Program-made: the position numbers and the translations under genes
Notes under the pieces: generated by a model
Database searches by the model: none
What the model saw: only the letters and a program-made list of their open reading frames with translations
Told to the model about the DNA's origin: nothing
Source: Paraburkholderia flagellata
GTDB lineage: Bacteria; Pseudomonadota; Gammaproteobacteria; Burkholderiales; Burkholderiaceae
Length of the DNA stretch: 64,000 nt
Assembly (NCBI RefSeq): GCF_021390645.1
Contig: NZ_JAJEJT010000003.1
Span: 310,001 to 374,000, forward strand
Direction of reading: 5' to 3'
Shown: positions 9,054 through 17,838 of the stretch, one piece after another
Numbering within the stretch: position 1 is the stretch's first letter
How the letters are laid out: each line of letters starts with the position of its first letter

Positions 9054-10184
9054 CTAAAAGCGGTCGATCATCCCGAACTGGACGCCTCTCACAGAAGCAC
9101 CCGGCCAGGAAGGTGTGAGCCCGGTCACGTTCACGCCTCTGAGTGTGAATTCAGCTTGCCCACGATTTCGAAGCCAGCCGGCGCTCGCATAGAGCAGGAC
9201 GCGCCTGGAGAGATCGTATTCGCAAGCCGCACTAAACTGATCGGCGTCGTTGTCACCTCCCGACTGGTCGCGCAGCCAGGTGTATCCGACTGACGCCCGA
9301 AGGCGCGCGTTGACTGCGTAGCGGGCTGACGCGGACACGCCGTCGTTCTGATAGCGCGGCGTCCCGCCGTCTCCGTTGAACCAGGAAAGGAATCCGGTAA
9401 CCGGACCCCACTCGTACGAGATCCCACCAAGGTTCGCGCGTAGTGCGCCGCTACCGTGGGTTTGCTGATGGGCGTACGAGAGGCGCAGTGGGCCGTTGTG
9501 CCACGAGAATGTTTCGATGTGGCCTGCAAGCCCGTTGCCGTCGCCGTCTTGTGCATCGCGCAGCGACACCATGATGCTGGTGGAAAAGCCGTGCACTTCA
9601 GGCGAAAGATACGTGAGTGCGTTGCTTTCGTAGGGCGTGATCTTGGAGAGATTGTTCAGACCTGAGGCGATGGTGCCGGCGCCGAACGCGTCGAGTTGAC
9701 CCTTAAATGGAATGTATATTGGGGAATACTGACGGCCCATGCGCAGCGTCCCATAAGCCGTGCCCACGCCGATCCACGCCTGGCGGTTGAACAACGTGTT
9801 CGCGACCGCATAGGTGCCATCCGTTGAACCGAAACCGTTTTCAAGGTCGAACAGAATCTTTACGCCGTTGCCGATACCCTCGGCGCCGCGCAAGCCAATT
9901 CGCGAGCCGCGATATGCACCGGAATCCATGCGGGCGACGTAACCCGCGCCAGGGTTCGTGAGTTCGATGCTCGTGTCGAGTGAGCCGTAAAGTGTCACAG
10001 CGCTTTGCGCGTGGGCAGGTGAGGTGTAAGCAACGATTGCCGTCGCGGCGACACACGCGCGCAGGACGAGACGCCTGCCACTCGTGCCACTCGCGGGCCG
10101 GCAATGTGTCCCGCCGCCGGATGCGGGGTCGTGGCACTGATGAGCGCGTCGTAACGCGCAGAATACGAGGGAGGAACGACTCAT
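9054..10184 (-). CDS. OmpC-type porin
   Basis: About 376 residues from the ATG at 10184. After a hydrophobic export segment ending SPAHA, the mature protein starts QSAVTLYGSLDTSIEL, the usual beginning of betaproteobacterial trimeric porins, with later blocks SRIGLRGAEGIGNG, RQAWIGVGTAYGTLRMGRQYSP and a terminal Phe needed for outer-membrane insertion. The part before the export segment is long, Cys/His/Arg-rich and unlike porin leaders; no ATG, GTG or TTG lies close to the signal peptide in frame, so the true start or an upstream frameshift is uncertain. Confidence 0.85.
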   Translation of the reverse strand: MSRSSLVFCALRRAHQCHDPASGGGTHCRPASGTSGRRLVLRACVAATAIVAYTSPAHAQSAVTLYGSLDTSIELTNPGAGYVARMDSGAYRGSRIGLRGAEGIGNGVKILFDLENGFGSTDGTYAVANTLFNRQAWIGVGTAYGTLRMGRQYSPIYIPFKGQLDAFGAGTIASGLNNLSKITPYESNALTYLSPEVHGFSTSIMVSLRDAQDGDGNGLAGHIETFSWHNGPLRLSYAHQQTHGSGALRANLGGISYEWGPVTGFLSWFNGDGGTPRYQNDGVSASARYAVNARLRASVGYTWLRDQSGGDNDADQFSAACEYDLSRRVLLYASAGWLRNRGQAEFTLRGVNVTGLTPSWPGASVRGVQFGMIDRF

Positions 10185-10262
10185 TCGGAATGGAGGAAAC
10201 GAGCGCGCAGGCAACCCTGCGATCGCGCCGTTGCGATTCGCACGGTTGCGAGAAGCCCCAGA

Positions 10263-10305
10263 AAAAGAGAGGGGGAGGCATACCGGTAACCCGTATGCCT
10301 CCCCC
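10263..10305 (-). terminator. Rho-independent terminator of the PQQ dehydrogenase gene
   Basis: A perfect 13-bp stem (GGGGGAGGCATAC at 10271-10283 pairing with 10293-10305), nine-base loop. On the minus strand the stem is followed by TCTCTTTTTC, a T-rich tract. It lies 24 bp past the stop of the dehydrogenase gene. Confidence 0.85.
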
Positions 10306-10328
10306 GAGGGAACGTGAGAATTCGACGC

Positions 10329-12764
10329 TTACGGGTGGCCGGGCAACGCGTAGGCAATCACGTAATCGCCACGATCCGGCGACTGGCGCGCGCCGCCCGC
10401 CGAAATGACGATGTACTGCTTGCCGTCGATGGCGTAGCTCATCGGCGTGCCCTGGCTACCCACCGGCAGACGCGCCTTCCACTCTTCCTTGCCCGTCGAA
10501 CTGTCGAACGCGCGCAGGTAATAGTCCTGCGTTGCCGCGAAGAACACGAGGCCGCCGGCGGTCGTGAGCGAGCCGCCGATTGTCGGCATGCCTATCGGTG
10601 TGGGCATGTGCATCTGCACGCCATAGAGGCGCGTGTCCTTCACCGTGCCGAGCGGCACTTGCCATGCGATGCTGCGTGTTTTCAGGTCGACGGCCGTGAG
10701 GCTGCCGAAAGGCGGCTTCTGACAAGGGATGCCGAGCGGCGAGAAGAAGCGGTCCTTGAGCACCGAGTACGGCGTGCCGCCGAGCGGCACGGCGCCCATG
10801 CCCGCATTCACCGCTTCGTTGCCGTCCGACGTGCCGCTACGGTTCTTTTCCTTTTCGAGGTGGACCCAGAGACCGAGGCGCATGTCGTTCACGTAGATCA
10901 TGTCCGAGTTCGGGTCATACGAGAGCCCGCCCCAGTTCATGCCGCCGAGCGAGCCAGGGAAGCTGAGCGAGCGGTCGGTGTCCGGCGCAGTGAAGAGGCC
11001 GTCGTAGCGGATGCCACGGAAGATCACGCGGCACATCAGCTGGTCGATGGGCGTCACGCCCCACATGTCCGAATCCTTGAGCACGTCGGCGCCGATCTGC
11101 GGCATGCCCACGGAGAGCGGCTGCGTCTTCGCGTACGGTTCGTTCGGAATCGTCGCGGACTTGACCGGGTGTTCGACGACCTTCGTGAGCGGCTTGCCGG
11201 TGAGGCGGTCGAGCACGAACAGCTGCCCCATCTTCGTACCGACGATCAGCGCTGGCACGCGCTTGCCGTCCTGCATCGGGAAGTCGATGAGCGTCGGCTG
11301 CATCGGTACGTCATAGTCCCAGAGGTCGTGGTGGACAGTCTGGAAATGCCACTTCTCGGTGCCCGTGGTGGCATCGAGCGCGAGGATCGATGCGCCGTAC
11401 TTCTCGTCGAGCGCGGTGCGCTTCACGCCCCACAGATCGATGGCCGCATTGCCCACCGGCATGTAGACCGTGTTCGACGTCGCGTCGTAGGTCATCGGCG
11501 CCCACACGTTCGGCGTCGAGCGCGTGAAGGTCTTGCCTTGCGCCGGCGCCGCATGGTCGTCCGGATTGCCCGGATCGAACGCCCACTTCATCTTGCCGGT
11601 CATCACGTCGAAGCCCCGGATCACGCCGCCGGGCATGTCGAGCGTGACATTGTCGGCAACGCGCCCGCCCGTGACCACGGTCGTGCCCGCGACGGTCGGC
11701 GCCGAGGTGAGCTGGTACAGCGGGCTCTTCGCGTTGCCGAGTCCCGCCTTCAGGTCGATGATGCCGTGGTCGCCGAAATCGTCGCAAAGCTTGCCCGTGT
11801 CGGCGTCGAGTGCAATGAGCTTCGCATCGATCGTGTTCATGAAGATGCGGCGGCGGCAAATTGCCTGCTGCGCCGGATCGGCCAGGGCGGCGATCGGCGA
11901 AACCGGCGTCGAACCAACGGCGGTCGGCTGCACGAGCGGCTTCGTTGCGTCGAAGTACGCAAGGCCACGGCAGCGCACCCACACCGTGGTTTTGGTCGGA
12001 AACGCGTGGCGCCACTTCTCGGTGCCGGTTGCGGCGTCCACGGCAATCACCGTGTTGTGCGGCGAGCACAGGAACAGCGTCTTGCCGACTTGCAGCGGCG
12101 TTTCCTGGTCTTCCGAGCCGCCGCCGTCCGGGCTCATCGGCGTGTCGCCGGTGTGGAAAGTCCACGCGACCTGGAGGTTCTTCACGTTGTCGCGATTGAT
12201 CTGCGTGGCGCCCGCGAAACGGTCGCCGCCGGCCGAGTGGCCGTAGGCGGTCCAGTCCTCGGTGCCGGCGTTGCTGGCTGCGGCCGTGGGCGCTTCGGTG
12301 CCGAACTTGCCGTGCGGCACGAACATGCCGTAGACGAACGCGGCGTTGCAGACGAACAGCACGGCGGCCAGAGCCCACGCAGCGCCGCGTGCGGGCGCTT
12401 TGCCTTCGCCGTGGCGCAGCACGGGCCAGAACGGCGCGAGCAGCATGCCGATCATCGAGAACATGAAGATGCGCGTGTTGAGCGGCCAGAAGTCGAAGCC
12501 GGCTTCCCACACGGCCCACAGCGCCGTGGCGATCAGCATCACGAGGTAGATGACGAACGCACTGGAGCGGCGCCGCGCGAGTTGCACGCCGGTCGCGCAG
12601 AGCGCGAGACCCGCCAGCAGGTAATACCAGCTACCGCCGCGCGCGATCAGCATGCCGCCGCCGATGGTGAAGTAGAGCCCCAGAAGCAGGCCGACCAGTC
12701 CTGCCAGGGTGAGACCCATCCGGGTCAAGGGAGAGATGGGTTCCGTGTTGGATTGCTTGGACAT
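10329..12764 (-). CDS. gcd: Membrane-bound PQQ-dependent dehydrogenase, glucose/quinate/shikimate family
   Basis: 811 residues, close to E. coli Gcd (about 796). Five membrane helices occupy the first 150 residues (for example MGLTLAGLVGLLLGLYF and AAWALAAVLFVCNAAF); the rest is the periplasmic eight-bladed PQQ propeller, with DWTAYGHSAGGDRFAGATQINRDNV at its start and repeated ALDATTGTEKWHF-type blade motifs. The family oxidises aldoses such as glucose, or quinate/shikimate, and passes electrons to ubiquinone; sequence alone does not decide the substrate, so the symbol is tentative. The gene stands alone between two porin genes and has its own terminator. No PQQ synthesis genes are in the window. 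Confidence 0.9.
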   Translation of the reverse strand: MSKQSNTEPISPLTRMGLTLAGLVGLLLGLYFTIGGGMLIARGGSWYYLLAGLALCATGVQLARRRSSAFVIYLVMLIATALWAVWEAGFDFWPLNTRIFMFSMIGMLLAPFWPVLRHGEGKAPARGAAWALAAVLFVCNAAFVYGMFVPHGKFGTEAPTAAASNAGTEDWTAYGHSAGGDRFAGATQINRDNVKNLQVAWTFHTGDTPMSPDGGGSEDQETPLQVGKTLFLCSPHNTVIAVDAATGTEKWRHAFPTKTTVWVRCRGLAYFDATKPLVQPTAVGSTPVSPIAALADPAQQAICRRRIFMNTIDAKLIALDADTGKLCDDFGDHGIIDLKAGLGNAKSPLYQLTSAPTVAGTTVVTGGRVADNVTLDMPGGVIRGFDVMTGKMKWAFDPGNPDDHAAPAQGKTFTRSTPNVWAPMTYDATSNTVYMPVGNAAIDLWGVKRTALDEKYGASILALDATTGTEKWHFQTVHHDLWDYDVPMQPTLIDFPMQDGKRVPALIVGTKMGQLFVLDRLTGKPLTKVVEHPVKSATIPNEPYAKTQPLSVGMPQIGADVLKDSDMWGVTPIDQLMCRVIFRGIRYDGLFTAPDTDRSLSFPGSLGGMNWGGLSYDPNSDMIYVNDMRLGLWVHLEKEKNRSGTSDGNEAVNAGMGAVPLGGTPYSVLKDRFFSPLGIPCQKPPFGSLTAVDLKTRSIAWQVPLGTVKDTRLYGVQMHMPTPIGMPTIGGSLTTAGGLVFFAATQDYYLRAFDSSTGKEEWKARLPVGSQGTPMSYAIDGKQYIVISAGGARQSPDRGDYVIAYALPGHP

Positions 12765-13141
12765 TTGTCTTTTCGTTGTTACGCCGGATTGGCTTCGAAG
12801 GCGAGAGGAGGGCGCAGTGCGTACGCCTCCCGCGCCTTTCCCATTGCGCCTGCGACGAAGCGCCGCCTGTTCGTGCAGGCGGGTAATGGTCTAAAATTAA
12901 CCAGATAGTACATTTTAAGATCAAATCGAAAACTCTGCCCGCAAACTTGCAGCGGTTTGCGTCGGTTGTGGGCGGCGGCAGATCGGGCGCGGTCGAGTCC
13001 TGTTTTTTACAGTGCGGCAACAGCAATCGGGGAAATTAAATAGATTTTCATTTGCCGGACAGCTATTCATTACATGCCACTCAGTAAGCTGAAGCATTCA
13101 GAGGAAATCATTCGAATCCCTATTGCTTGCTGGATGGAAAC
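12765..13141. other. Divergent promoter region, gcd / DUF4148 gene
   Basis: 377 bp. It holds the 5' regions of both flanking genes. Base composition falls between about 12890 and 13085 (for example AAATTAAATAGATTTTCATTT), as expected for promoters, but I could not assign paired -35/-10 boxes with confidence. Confidence 0.4.
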
Positions 13142-13429
13142 ATGAGAGCGCATTCACGTACCGCCGTTGCTTTCGCCGCGATGTTCTGGAGCCTTTCGGC
13201 GCTCGCTGCACCTCGGCTTACTCAGCAGCAGTGCCATTCATATCCCTTTCAGCGGGTCGCCGGCACCGTCACACACGCGCAATTGATGGGCGAACTGGGG
13301 GAACTGGAGGACCGAGGCTACCGCCCCGGCTCTGACGATGGGATCTACCCGGCCGATCTGAACGCCGCACAAAAGCAACTCGGCGACGACTATCGCGCGG
13401 ATTGCATGCACAGAAAGCCCGCGACCTGA
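13142..13429 (+). CDS. DUF4148-type small secreted protein
   Basis: 95 residues from the ATG at 13142. A signal peptide ends near SALAAP (residue 23). The mature part contains THAQLMGELGELEDRGYRPG followed by YPADLNAAQKQLG, the pattern of the DUF4148 family of periplasmic proteins abundant in Burkholderia and relatives (hydroxyl/acid motif, helix, then YPADIQAAE). Function unknown. Unusually it carries Cys residues in the mature part. Confidence 0.75.
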   Translation: MRAHSRTAVAFAAMFWSLSALAAPRLTQQQCHSYPFQRVAGTVTHAQLMGELGELEDRGYRPGSDDGIYPADLNAAQKQLGDDYRADCMHRKPAT

Positions 13430-13491
13430 GCACGCCGTGCCGAACCTGAAGCGGGCGCATGAGTTGGCGGCCGGTGGCCTTGCGGGCACAA

Positions 13492-14682
13492 TCAGAAGGC
13501 GATCGCTAGCCCGCACATCGCCACGAACTGATTGGGCGTCGAAGACGGCGTGGTGTTCTGCGAGTCCCCAACAATCGGTCGCGCGGCGATGATGTCGCCG
13601 CTTCCACCGGCTCCGAGCGTGTAGCCGGAGGCATGCTGATAAGCCTGGAGCGCGTACACCGTGGTCCGTTTGGACAGGTGGTACATCTCCTTCAGTGAAA
13701 CCTGCTGATAACGCGCGGCGTCGTCGATTCCATTCGCGGAAGAGGCCCGTGTGTAGCTGTACCCAGCCGACACTTCCAAAGGAACGCTGACTCTATAGCT
13801 TGCCAACGCGCCATAGGTGTTGAAGACCGCGGCGTCGTTGAAAAGCGCGTGGCTGTCCGGCCGGTAGATCACATTCGAATAGTTGAGGCCAAGTACGAGC
13901 CTGCCTGTCGTATAGTTCATCGCGGCCGCAACCTGCTGGACCTGGCGTGCGGAAAGATAGCCGTTGTTCAGCTCCGAGTGCGGGAATTGCGCGCTTGCAT
14001 TGGGATCGAAGCCGCCCGCGTAGTCGGTGTTGTACATACTCAGATACCCGGCGGCGATCGAAAGCGGACCCCCGTCGTAGCGCAGGGCTGCGCTGAATAG
14101 ACTGCCGCGTTGCAGGCTGCCCGCGACCCCGCCGATGCCATACTGCGCGCTCGCGCGCAAACCATGGAAGGCCGGCGACGTGTAAACCACGGAATTGTTC
14201 GCGCGTATGTCCGTGTCGAATCCGTCGATGTCGCCCGGATGCGCACCGGTTGCCCCGCTTAGCCAGCTTACGGGTCCGAGCGTGCCAACGAGCATGTAGT
14301 ACGGGGTGTACTGACGACCAAGGGTCAGCGTTCCCCATCGTGCGTCCTGCAAGCCGACAAAGGCGTAGCGGTTAAAGGCCAGCCCGGTGGTTTGCTGGGC
14401 ACCGGTTCCGGGATCGAAACCCTCCTGCAAATCGAATACTGCGCTCAAGGTCGAACCCAGAACCTCCGTTCCCTTCAGTCCGAATTTGGACGCATAGAGA
14501 TTGCCTTGCCGCATATAAACGTTCGAACTGCCTTTCTGATTGTTCGACCAGGTTATTGCTTCATCGACATTTCCGTAAAGCATCACGCTTTCTTGCGAAA
14601 ATGCTGATTGGACCGAAAACGCCGCGCCAATCAGAGCCGCCCCAAGCCCAAGGGGATATTTGAAATCCAAAGTCATTTTCAT
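13492..14682 (-). CDS. OmpC-type porin
   Basis: 396 residues; signal peptide ends SVQSAFSQ, mature start ESVMLYGNVDEAITWSNN. Porin blocks SKFGLKGTEVLGSTLSAVFDLQEGF and RYAFVGLQDARWGTLTLGRQYTPYY are present and the chain ends in Phe. It would form a trimeric 16-strand outer-membrane channel. It shares only the family framework with the porins at 9.1 and 38.7 kb. Confidence 0.93.
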   Translation of the reverse strand: MKMTLDFKYPLGLGAALIGAAFSVQSAFSQESVMLYGNVDEAITWSNNQKGSSNVYMRQGNLYASKFGLKGTEVLGSTLSAVFDLQEGFDPGTGAQQTTGLAFNRYAFVGLQDARWGTLTLGRQYTPYYMLVGTLGPVSWLSGATGAHPGDIDGFDTDIRANNSVVYTSPAFHGLRASAQYGIGGVAGSLQRGSLFSAALRYDGGPLSIAAGYLSMYNTDYAGGFDPNASAQFPHSELNNGYLSARQVQQVAAAMNYTTGRLVLGLNYSNVIYRPDSHALFNDAAVFNTYGALASYRVSVPLEVSAGYSYTRASSANGIDDAARYQQVSLKEMYHLSKRTTVYALQAYQHASGYTLGAGGSGDIIAARPIVGDSQNTTPSSTPNQFVAMCGLAIAF

Positions 14683-15063
14683 CCAGTGTCATTATTCGCG
14701 ACGACGGACGCGACGTGGACTCGCGCGTCTAGGCGCGCATGATTTGGCCCGAATAATGAGCACTCCACCGCGGTCCGTTATCGGCGCGGGATTTTAACTG
14801 AATGGTTAGTTTTAAGGGCCGGCGACAGCAGCCACCCCCACGGGCGAGGCCGATGTTACGTTGACGAGGCACCAACGGCGCTACCGAAACGCCTGGAACT
14901 GTCCGCTCATCATTTGCAGCATCTTGTTCGCGGCGACCGAGAGCCTGCGACCGGCGCGGGTGACGAGATGCGCTTGCGCGTTCTCGAGGATCGCTTGCGC
15001 GATCCTCACCGCGAATACCTCCTTCGCCCGCAACGCGGTTTCAAGTCCGTGAAACCCGCATGC
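14683..15063. other. Region between porin and metI-like gene
   Basis: 381 bp containing the porin upstream region (AT-rich near 14795-14815, TTTTAACTGAATGGTTAGTTTTA) and a short minus-strand frame described separately. AACTGAATGG/TTAGTT around 14797-14812 resembles a promoter or operator, but no consensus boxes are certain. Confidence 0.4.
14881..15009 (-). CDS. Possible small protein, 42 residues
   Basis: GTG at 15009 (minus strand) is preceded by AAGGAGGT at 15024-15017, a full anti-16S match seven bases upstream. The frame codes for 42 residues and ends TAG at 14881. The product is helical and basic (ILENAQAHLVTRAGRRLSVA and NKMLQMMSGQFQAF), with no recognised family. The frame is also open upstream of the GTG to about 15080, so it could instead be the tail of a decayed longer gene. 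Confidence 0.35.
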   Translation of the reverse strand: MRIAQAILENAQAHLVTRAGRRLSVAANKMLQMMSGQFQAFR

Positions 15064-15096
15064 GCGTCCTAAGCCAGCAGGGCTGGCTCAGGACGC
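15064..15096 (-). terminator. Strong hairpin after metI-like gene
   Basis: A 15-bp stem with one mismatch and a three-base loop (GCGTCCTaAGCCAGC at 15064-15078 against 15082-15096), starting two bases after the metI stop. There is no T-run on either side, so it may act as an mRNA-stabilising or factor-assisted terminator. Confidence 0.6.
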
Positions 15097-15098
15097 CG

Positions 15099-15755
15099 TC
15101 AGTGCTTGTGATCGAAGCGGCGAGTGAAAAACTCGCCCGCCAACTGGATAACTGAGACGAGCGCGACCAGTATGAAGATCACGACGACCATCACCTGGGT
15201 TTCGTAGCGCTCGTACCCGTAGCGAATCGCCATGTCGCCAAGGCCTCCGCCGCCGACGGCGCCAGCCATCGCCGACATGTCGATCATCGCGATTGCAGTT
15301 ACCGTGACGCCGCCGAGAATGCCGGGCAGCGCTTCAGGCAAGAGCACGTGACGCACGATCTGGAGTCGTTTGCAGCCCATCGCGCGCGCGGCCTCGATCA
15401 GCCCCGGCTCTACACCGCCGAGATTGACCTGGACGACCCGCGCAAAGAACGGGATCAGGTTCGCGCTCAACGGTACGACGGCCGCCCACGCGCCCAGCGT
15501 CGTACCGACGATCAAGCGCGTGACGGGCAGCAGCGCGACCAGCAGGATGATGAAGGGGATCGCACGAAACATGTTGATCGCCGTCGAGAGCGTTTTGTGC
15601 AGTAAGGGCCGCGGATAAAGACCGCCTGGCGCGCTCAGTGTGAGCACGATCGCGAGCAGCATGCCAGCGACAATCGCGATCAGCATGGACGCGCCCACCA
15701 TCAGCAGGGTCTGGAGCAGCGCCTGAATGTAGCGGTCAGCCAGGGTCGGCGACAT
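15099..15755 (-). CDS. Methionine-type ABC transporter permease (MetI-like)
   Basis: 218 residues, the usual MetI length, with five hydrophobic segments. The ATPase-contact loop is EPGLIEAARAMGCKRLQIVRHVLLPEALPGILGG, and NMFRAIPFIILLVALLPVTRLIVGT is family-typical. It sits 43 bp after the MetQ-like gene. The MetN ATPase that normally precedes MetI is not present here or anywhere in the window. Confidence 0.92.
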   Translation of the reverse strand: MSPTLADRYIQALLQTLLMVGASMLIAIVAGMLLAIVLTLSAPGGLYPRPLLHKTLSTAINMFRAIPFIILLVALLPVTRLIVGTTLGAWAAVVPLSANLIPFFARVVQVNLGGVEPGLIEAARAMGCKRLQIVRHVLLPEALPGILGGVTVTAIAMIDMSAMAGAVGGGGLGDMAIRYGYERYETQVMVVVIFILVALVSVIQLAGEFFTRRFDHKH

Positions 15756-15798
15756 AACCTTTCACCTCATGTGGCAACATGTTCAGGTACGCCAGGAA

Positions 15799-16614
15799 TC
15801 AGAATGCGGGTATCACGGAACCATTGAAGTGCGTCTGGATAAAGTGCCTGACTTCCTCGGACTGGTAAGCTTTGACGAGCTTCGGCACCCACGATGCGTT
15901 GCGGTCCTGCTCGCGCACCGCGATGACGTTCACGTACGGGTTGTGTTCCTTGCGCTCGACAGCGATGCCGTCGCGCGTTGCGTAGAGTCCCGCCTCGGAC
16001 GCCACGTTATTGACGATGGCCGCTGCGTCGACGTCGGGCAGTGAACGCGCCTGGACGAGCGGGTCGGCCTCGACGAAATTCAGCTTGCGTGGGTTGGTGC
16101 GCACGTCCTGCAGCGAAACCGTGCCAGCATAGGGATCGACGCCATCGCGCAACGTAATGAGTTTGTGATCGCGCAGGATCACGAGTGCCCGGGTCTGGTT
16201 GCTCGGGTCGGCAGGAATGCTGACCGTTGCGCCGACAGGCAGCGCTTCGAGCGACTTGTATTTCTTCGAGTAAAAGCCGATGGGCGAAATATACGTGTCG
16301 CCGACCGCCACGAGCTTGTAGCCGCGCGATTTGACCTGATCGCGCAAATACGGAATGTGCTGGAAGGAATTGGCGTTCAGATCGCCATTGTTGAGCGCCT
16401 CATTCGGGCTCGCGGTGCCGCTGATCACGATTGCCTCAACGTCGAGTCCGTCCTTCTTCGCTACCCGTGTGACGACTTCCCATATCTGCTCATCGACGCC
16501 GCCGGCCACGCCCACCTTGAGTGGCGTCGGTGCGCCGGCAGCGAACGCGGGACCGCTGACAAACGGCAGTACGAGCACAAGGGCAATGAGAATGCGCAGG
16601 GTTCGTCGAATCAT
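15799..16614 (-). CDS. MetQ/NlpA-family substrate-binding protein
   Basis: 271 residues. The mature part (LKVGVAGGVDEQIWEVV, NEALNNGDLNANSFQHIPYL, ADPSNQTRALVIL, VNNVASEAGLYA) is clearly NlpA/MetQ, which binds methionine or related compounds. The leader ends SGPAFAAGAP with no Cys, so unlike most MetQ proteins it is not a lipoprotein and is predicted to be free in the periplasm. It forms a two-gene unit with the permease downstream. Confidence 0.92.
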   Translation of the reverse strand: MIRRTLRILIALVLVLPFVSGPAFAAGAPTPLKVGVAGGVDEQIWEVVTRVAKKDGLDVEAIVISGTASPNEALNNGDLNANSFQHIPYLRDQVKSRGYKLVAVGDTYISPIGFYSKKYKSLEALPVGATVSIPADPSNQTRALVILRDHKLITLRDGVDPYAGTVSLQDVRTNPRKLNFVEADPLVQARSLPDVDAAAIVNNVASEAGLYATRDGIAVERKEHNPYVNVIAVREQDRNASWVPKLVKAYQSEEVRHFIQTHFNGSVIPAF

Positions 16615-17000
16615 GAAGATGGCTCCGGGATGAAAGGATGAGCTGATATGCCCGGAAATTATAGGAATGTAGATCTGTATCGCACTACGATTAGATTATC
16701 GAAAGCTAATGACACACGCGGTGCCGTGTAAGTGGGCGAGCCGGGCATGCCGGTAGTGCGTGCGGGGGACGCATAGGGACTTTGCGCGAGGTACTCCATG
16801 GCGATGCATCTGTTGCAGCGTGCTCACCAGTATTGTGGCCAGTGTTGTGAGCAGGTTGGCGAACGCCGTCAAAACAAATGGATATAGCAACTATGTAAAC
16901 GACCGCTACGTCAAAGTGTGACGCCCGGCCGCACTGGCAACCGCCTGACACCCCTATACTTACTGACTGTAATCTTGATGGTGCGTATGTGGAGGTCGCA
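16615..17000. other. Divergent upstream region, metQ-like / small-protein pair
   Basis: 386 bp. A minus-strand TATAAT at 16663-16658 could be the -10 box of the metQ-like gene (transcript start about 40 bases before its ATG), though no good -35 accompanies it. No known riboswitch fold is apparent. Nothing else recognised. Confidence 0.35.
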
Positions 17001-17303
17001 ATGTATAAGGCAGCTGAAAACGAAGTTCACTGGGAATCACTGAAAGCAATCGCGAGAGAGGAACTCGGGATAAGCACCCTCACGGAGTCAGGCAAGATCT
17101 CAACGGACGTTCGGCTGGTGCGGATTGCCGCGCTTGCCAGTGCGTTCGAGCGGGCTTACGACTTAGGGTTATTGATGGGGCACATGGTAGCGAGGGCAGA
17201 GCAGGGGAAGGCCATGGCGTCGAAATCGAGGTGTCGCGCGGAACAGGAGTGGGTGCGTGCCTCTGCTGACGACCTGATGAGCACCCGTTCGCACTCTCAC
17301 TGA
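17001..17303 (+). CDS. Small protein, first of a tandem paralogous pair
   Basis: 100 residues from the ATG at 17001, which has TGGAGG upstream. Residues 8-65 carry the pattern W-x2-L-x2-IA-x4-L-x-I-x2-L-x-ESG-x4-D-x-R-x2-R-x3-LA-x-A-x-E-x-AY-x-LGL, which recurs in the next gene. The layout (helix, short strand with I-x-L, helix ending AYxLG) resembles small DUF6900-type domains; the assignment is tentative. A Lys/Arg-rich tail follows. No signal peptide. Function unknown. Confidence 0.7.
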   Translation: MYKAAENEVHWESLKAIAREELGISTLTESGKISTDVRLVRIAALASAFERAYDLGLLMGHMVARAEQGKAMASKSRCRAEQEWVRASADDLMSTRSHSH

Positions 17304-17318
17304 AAGCCGGAGCGAATC

Positions 17319-17519
17319 GTGATCGATAGAACCCCGAATCATCCTTGCTGGCCGGCACTTGTTGCGATAGCCAACCAGCACCTCGAAATCAGCAACCTCG
17401 AAGAATCCGGGCGAAAGCTCACGGATATCCGTTTCCTGCGGGTGCCGGATCTCGCTGATGCCCTCGAGCAAGCCTACCAGTTGGGGCTTAACGTGGGCTA
17501 CAACGCGGAACCTGAATAG
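17319..17519 (+). CDS. Small protein, second of the tandem paralogous pair
   Basis: 66 residues, 15 bp after the previous stop and so probably in the same transcript. It repeats the core of the preceding protein (CWPALVAIANQHLEISNLEES aligned with its HWESLKAIAREELGI region; AYQLGLNVGY with AYDLGLLMGH) but lacks the C-terminal tail. Acidic, cytoplasmic, function unknown. Confidence 0.65.
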   Translation: MIDRTPNHPCWPALVAIANQHLEISNLEESGRKLTDIRFLRVPDLADALEQAYQLGLNVGYNAEPE

Positions 17520-17838
17520 GCGCTGGGCCCCTCCTGAAGGGCAACCCGACACAATGGGAACTGCTGCTCGGGATTGCGAAGTGCCACGTCAGTACATTCC
17601 AAAGCAATGCAGACGAAAAGATCGATACGAGCATTGGAACCGCGGGCTAACCGTCGGCGCTTTGTCGTCCTCGGCCAACCCGCGACGGCAGTACGGCACG
17701 TCTGGGCGTACGACTTCGTGTCCGACGCGTGTGTCAATGGCCTGTAGTTGAAGCGGTCAGTCAAGAAACACTTGCGCCCGTGAAAATGTCGTGCTAATTT
17801 TTCATGAAATTTAGCCGAATAATTTCACGGATGCCGCC
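17520..17838. other. Upstream region of the Puu-like cluster
   Basis: 319 bp. The left part shows no conserved gene. The right 60 bp is AT-rich and carries the operator-like repeats listed separately. Confidence 0.4.
17778..17830. promoter_or_regulatory. Operator-like repeats before the amine oxidase gene
   Basis: CCGTGAAA at 17778-17785 is matched in inverted form by TTTCACGG at 17823-17830, with a third, palindromic copy TTTCATGAAA at 17800-17809 between them. The right arm ends eight bases before the ATG at 17839, a repressing position. The XRE-cupin regulator encoded downstream is the obvious candidate ligand. Confidence 0.5.

Noticed and set aside
10314..12908. An 864-codon + strand frame opposite the PQQ dehydrogenase gene
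   Set aside because: Its His/Arg-rich composition is that of an antisense shadow of a GC-rich gene; the minus strand encodes a complete, recognisable dehydrogenase.
16615..16720. Possible SAM-type riboswitch before the metQ-like gene
   Set aside because: No conserved core or stem arrangement of SAM or SAH riboswitches could be traced by eye.
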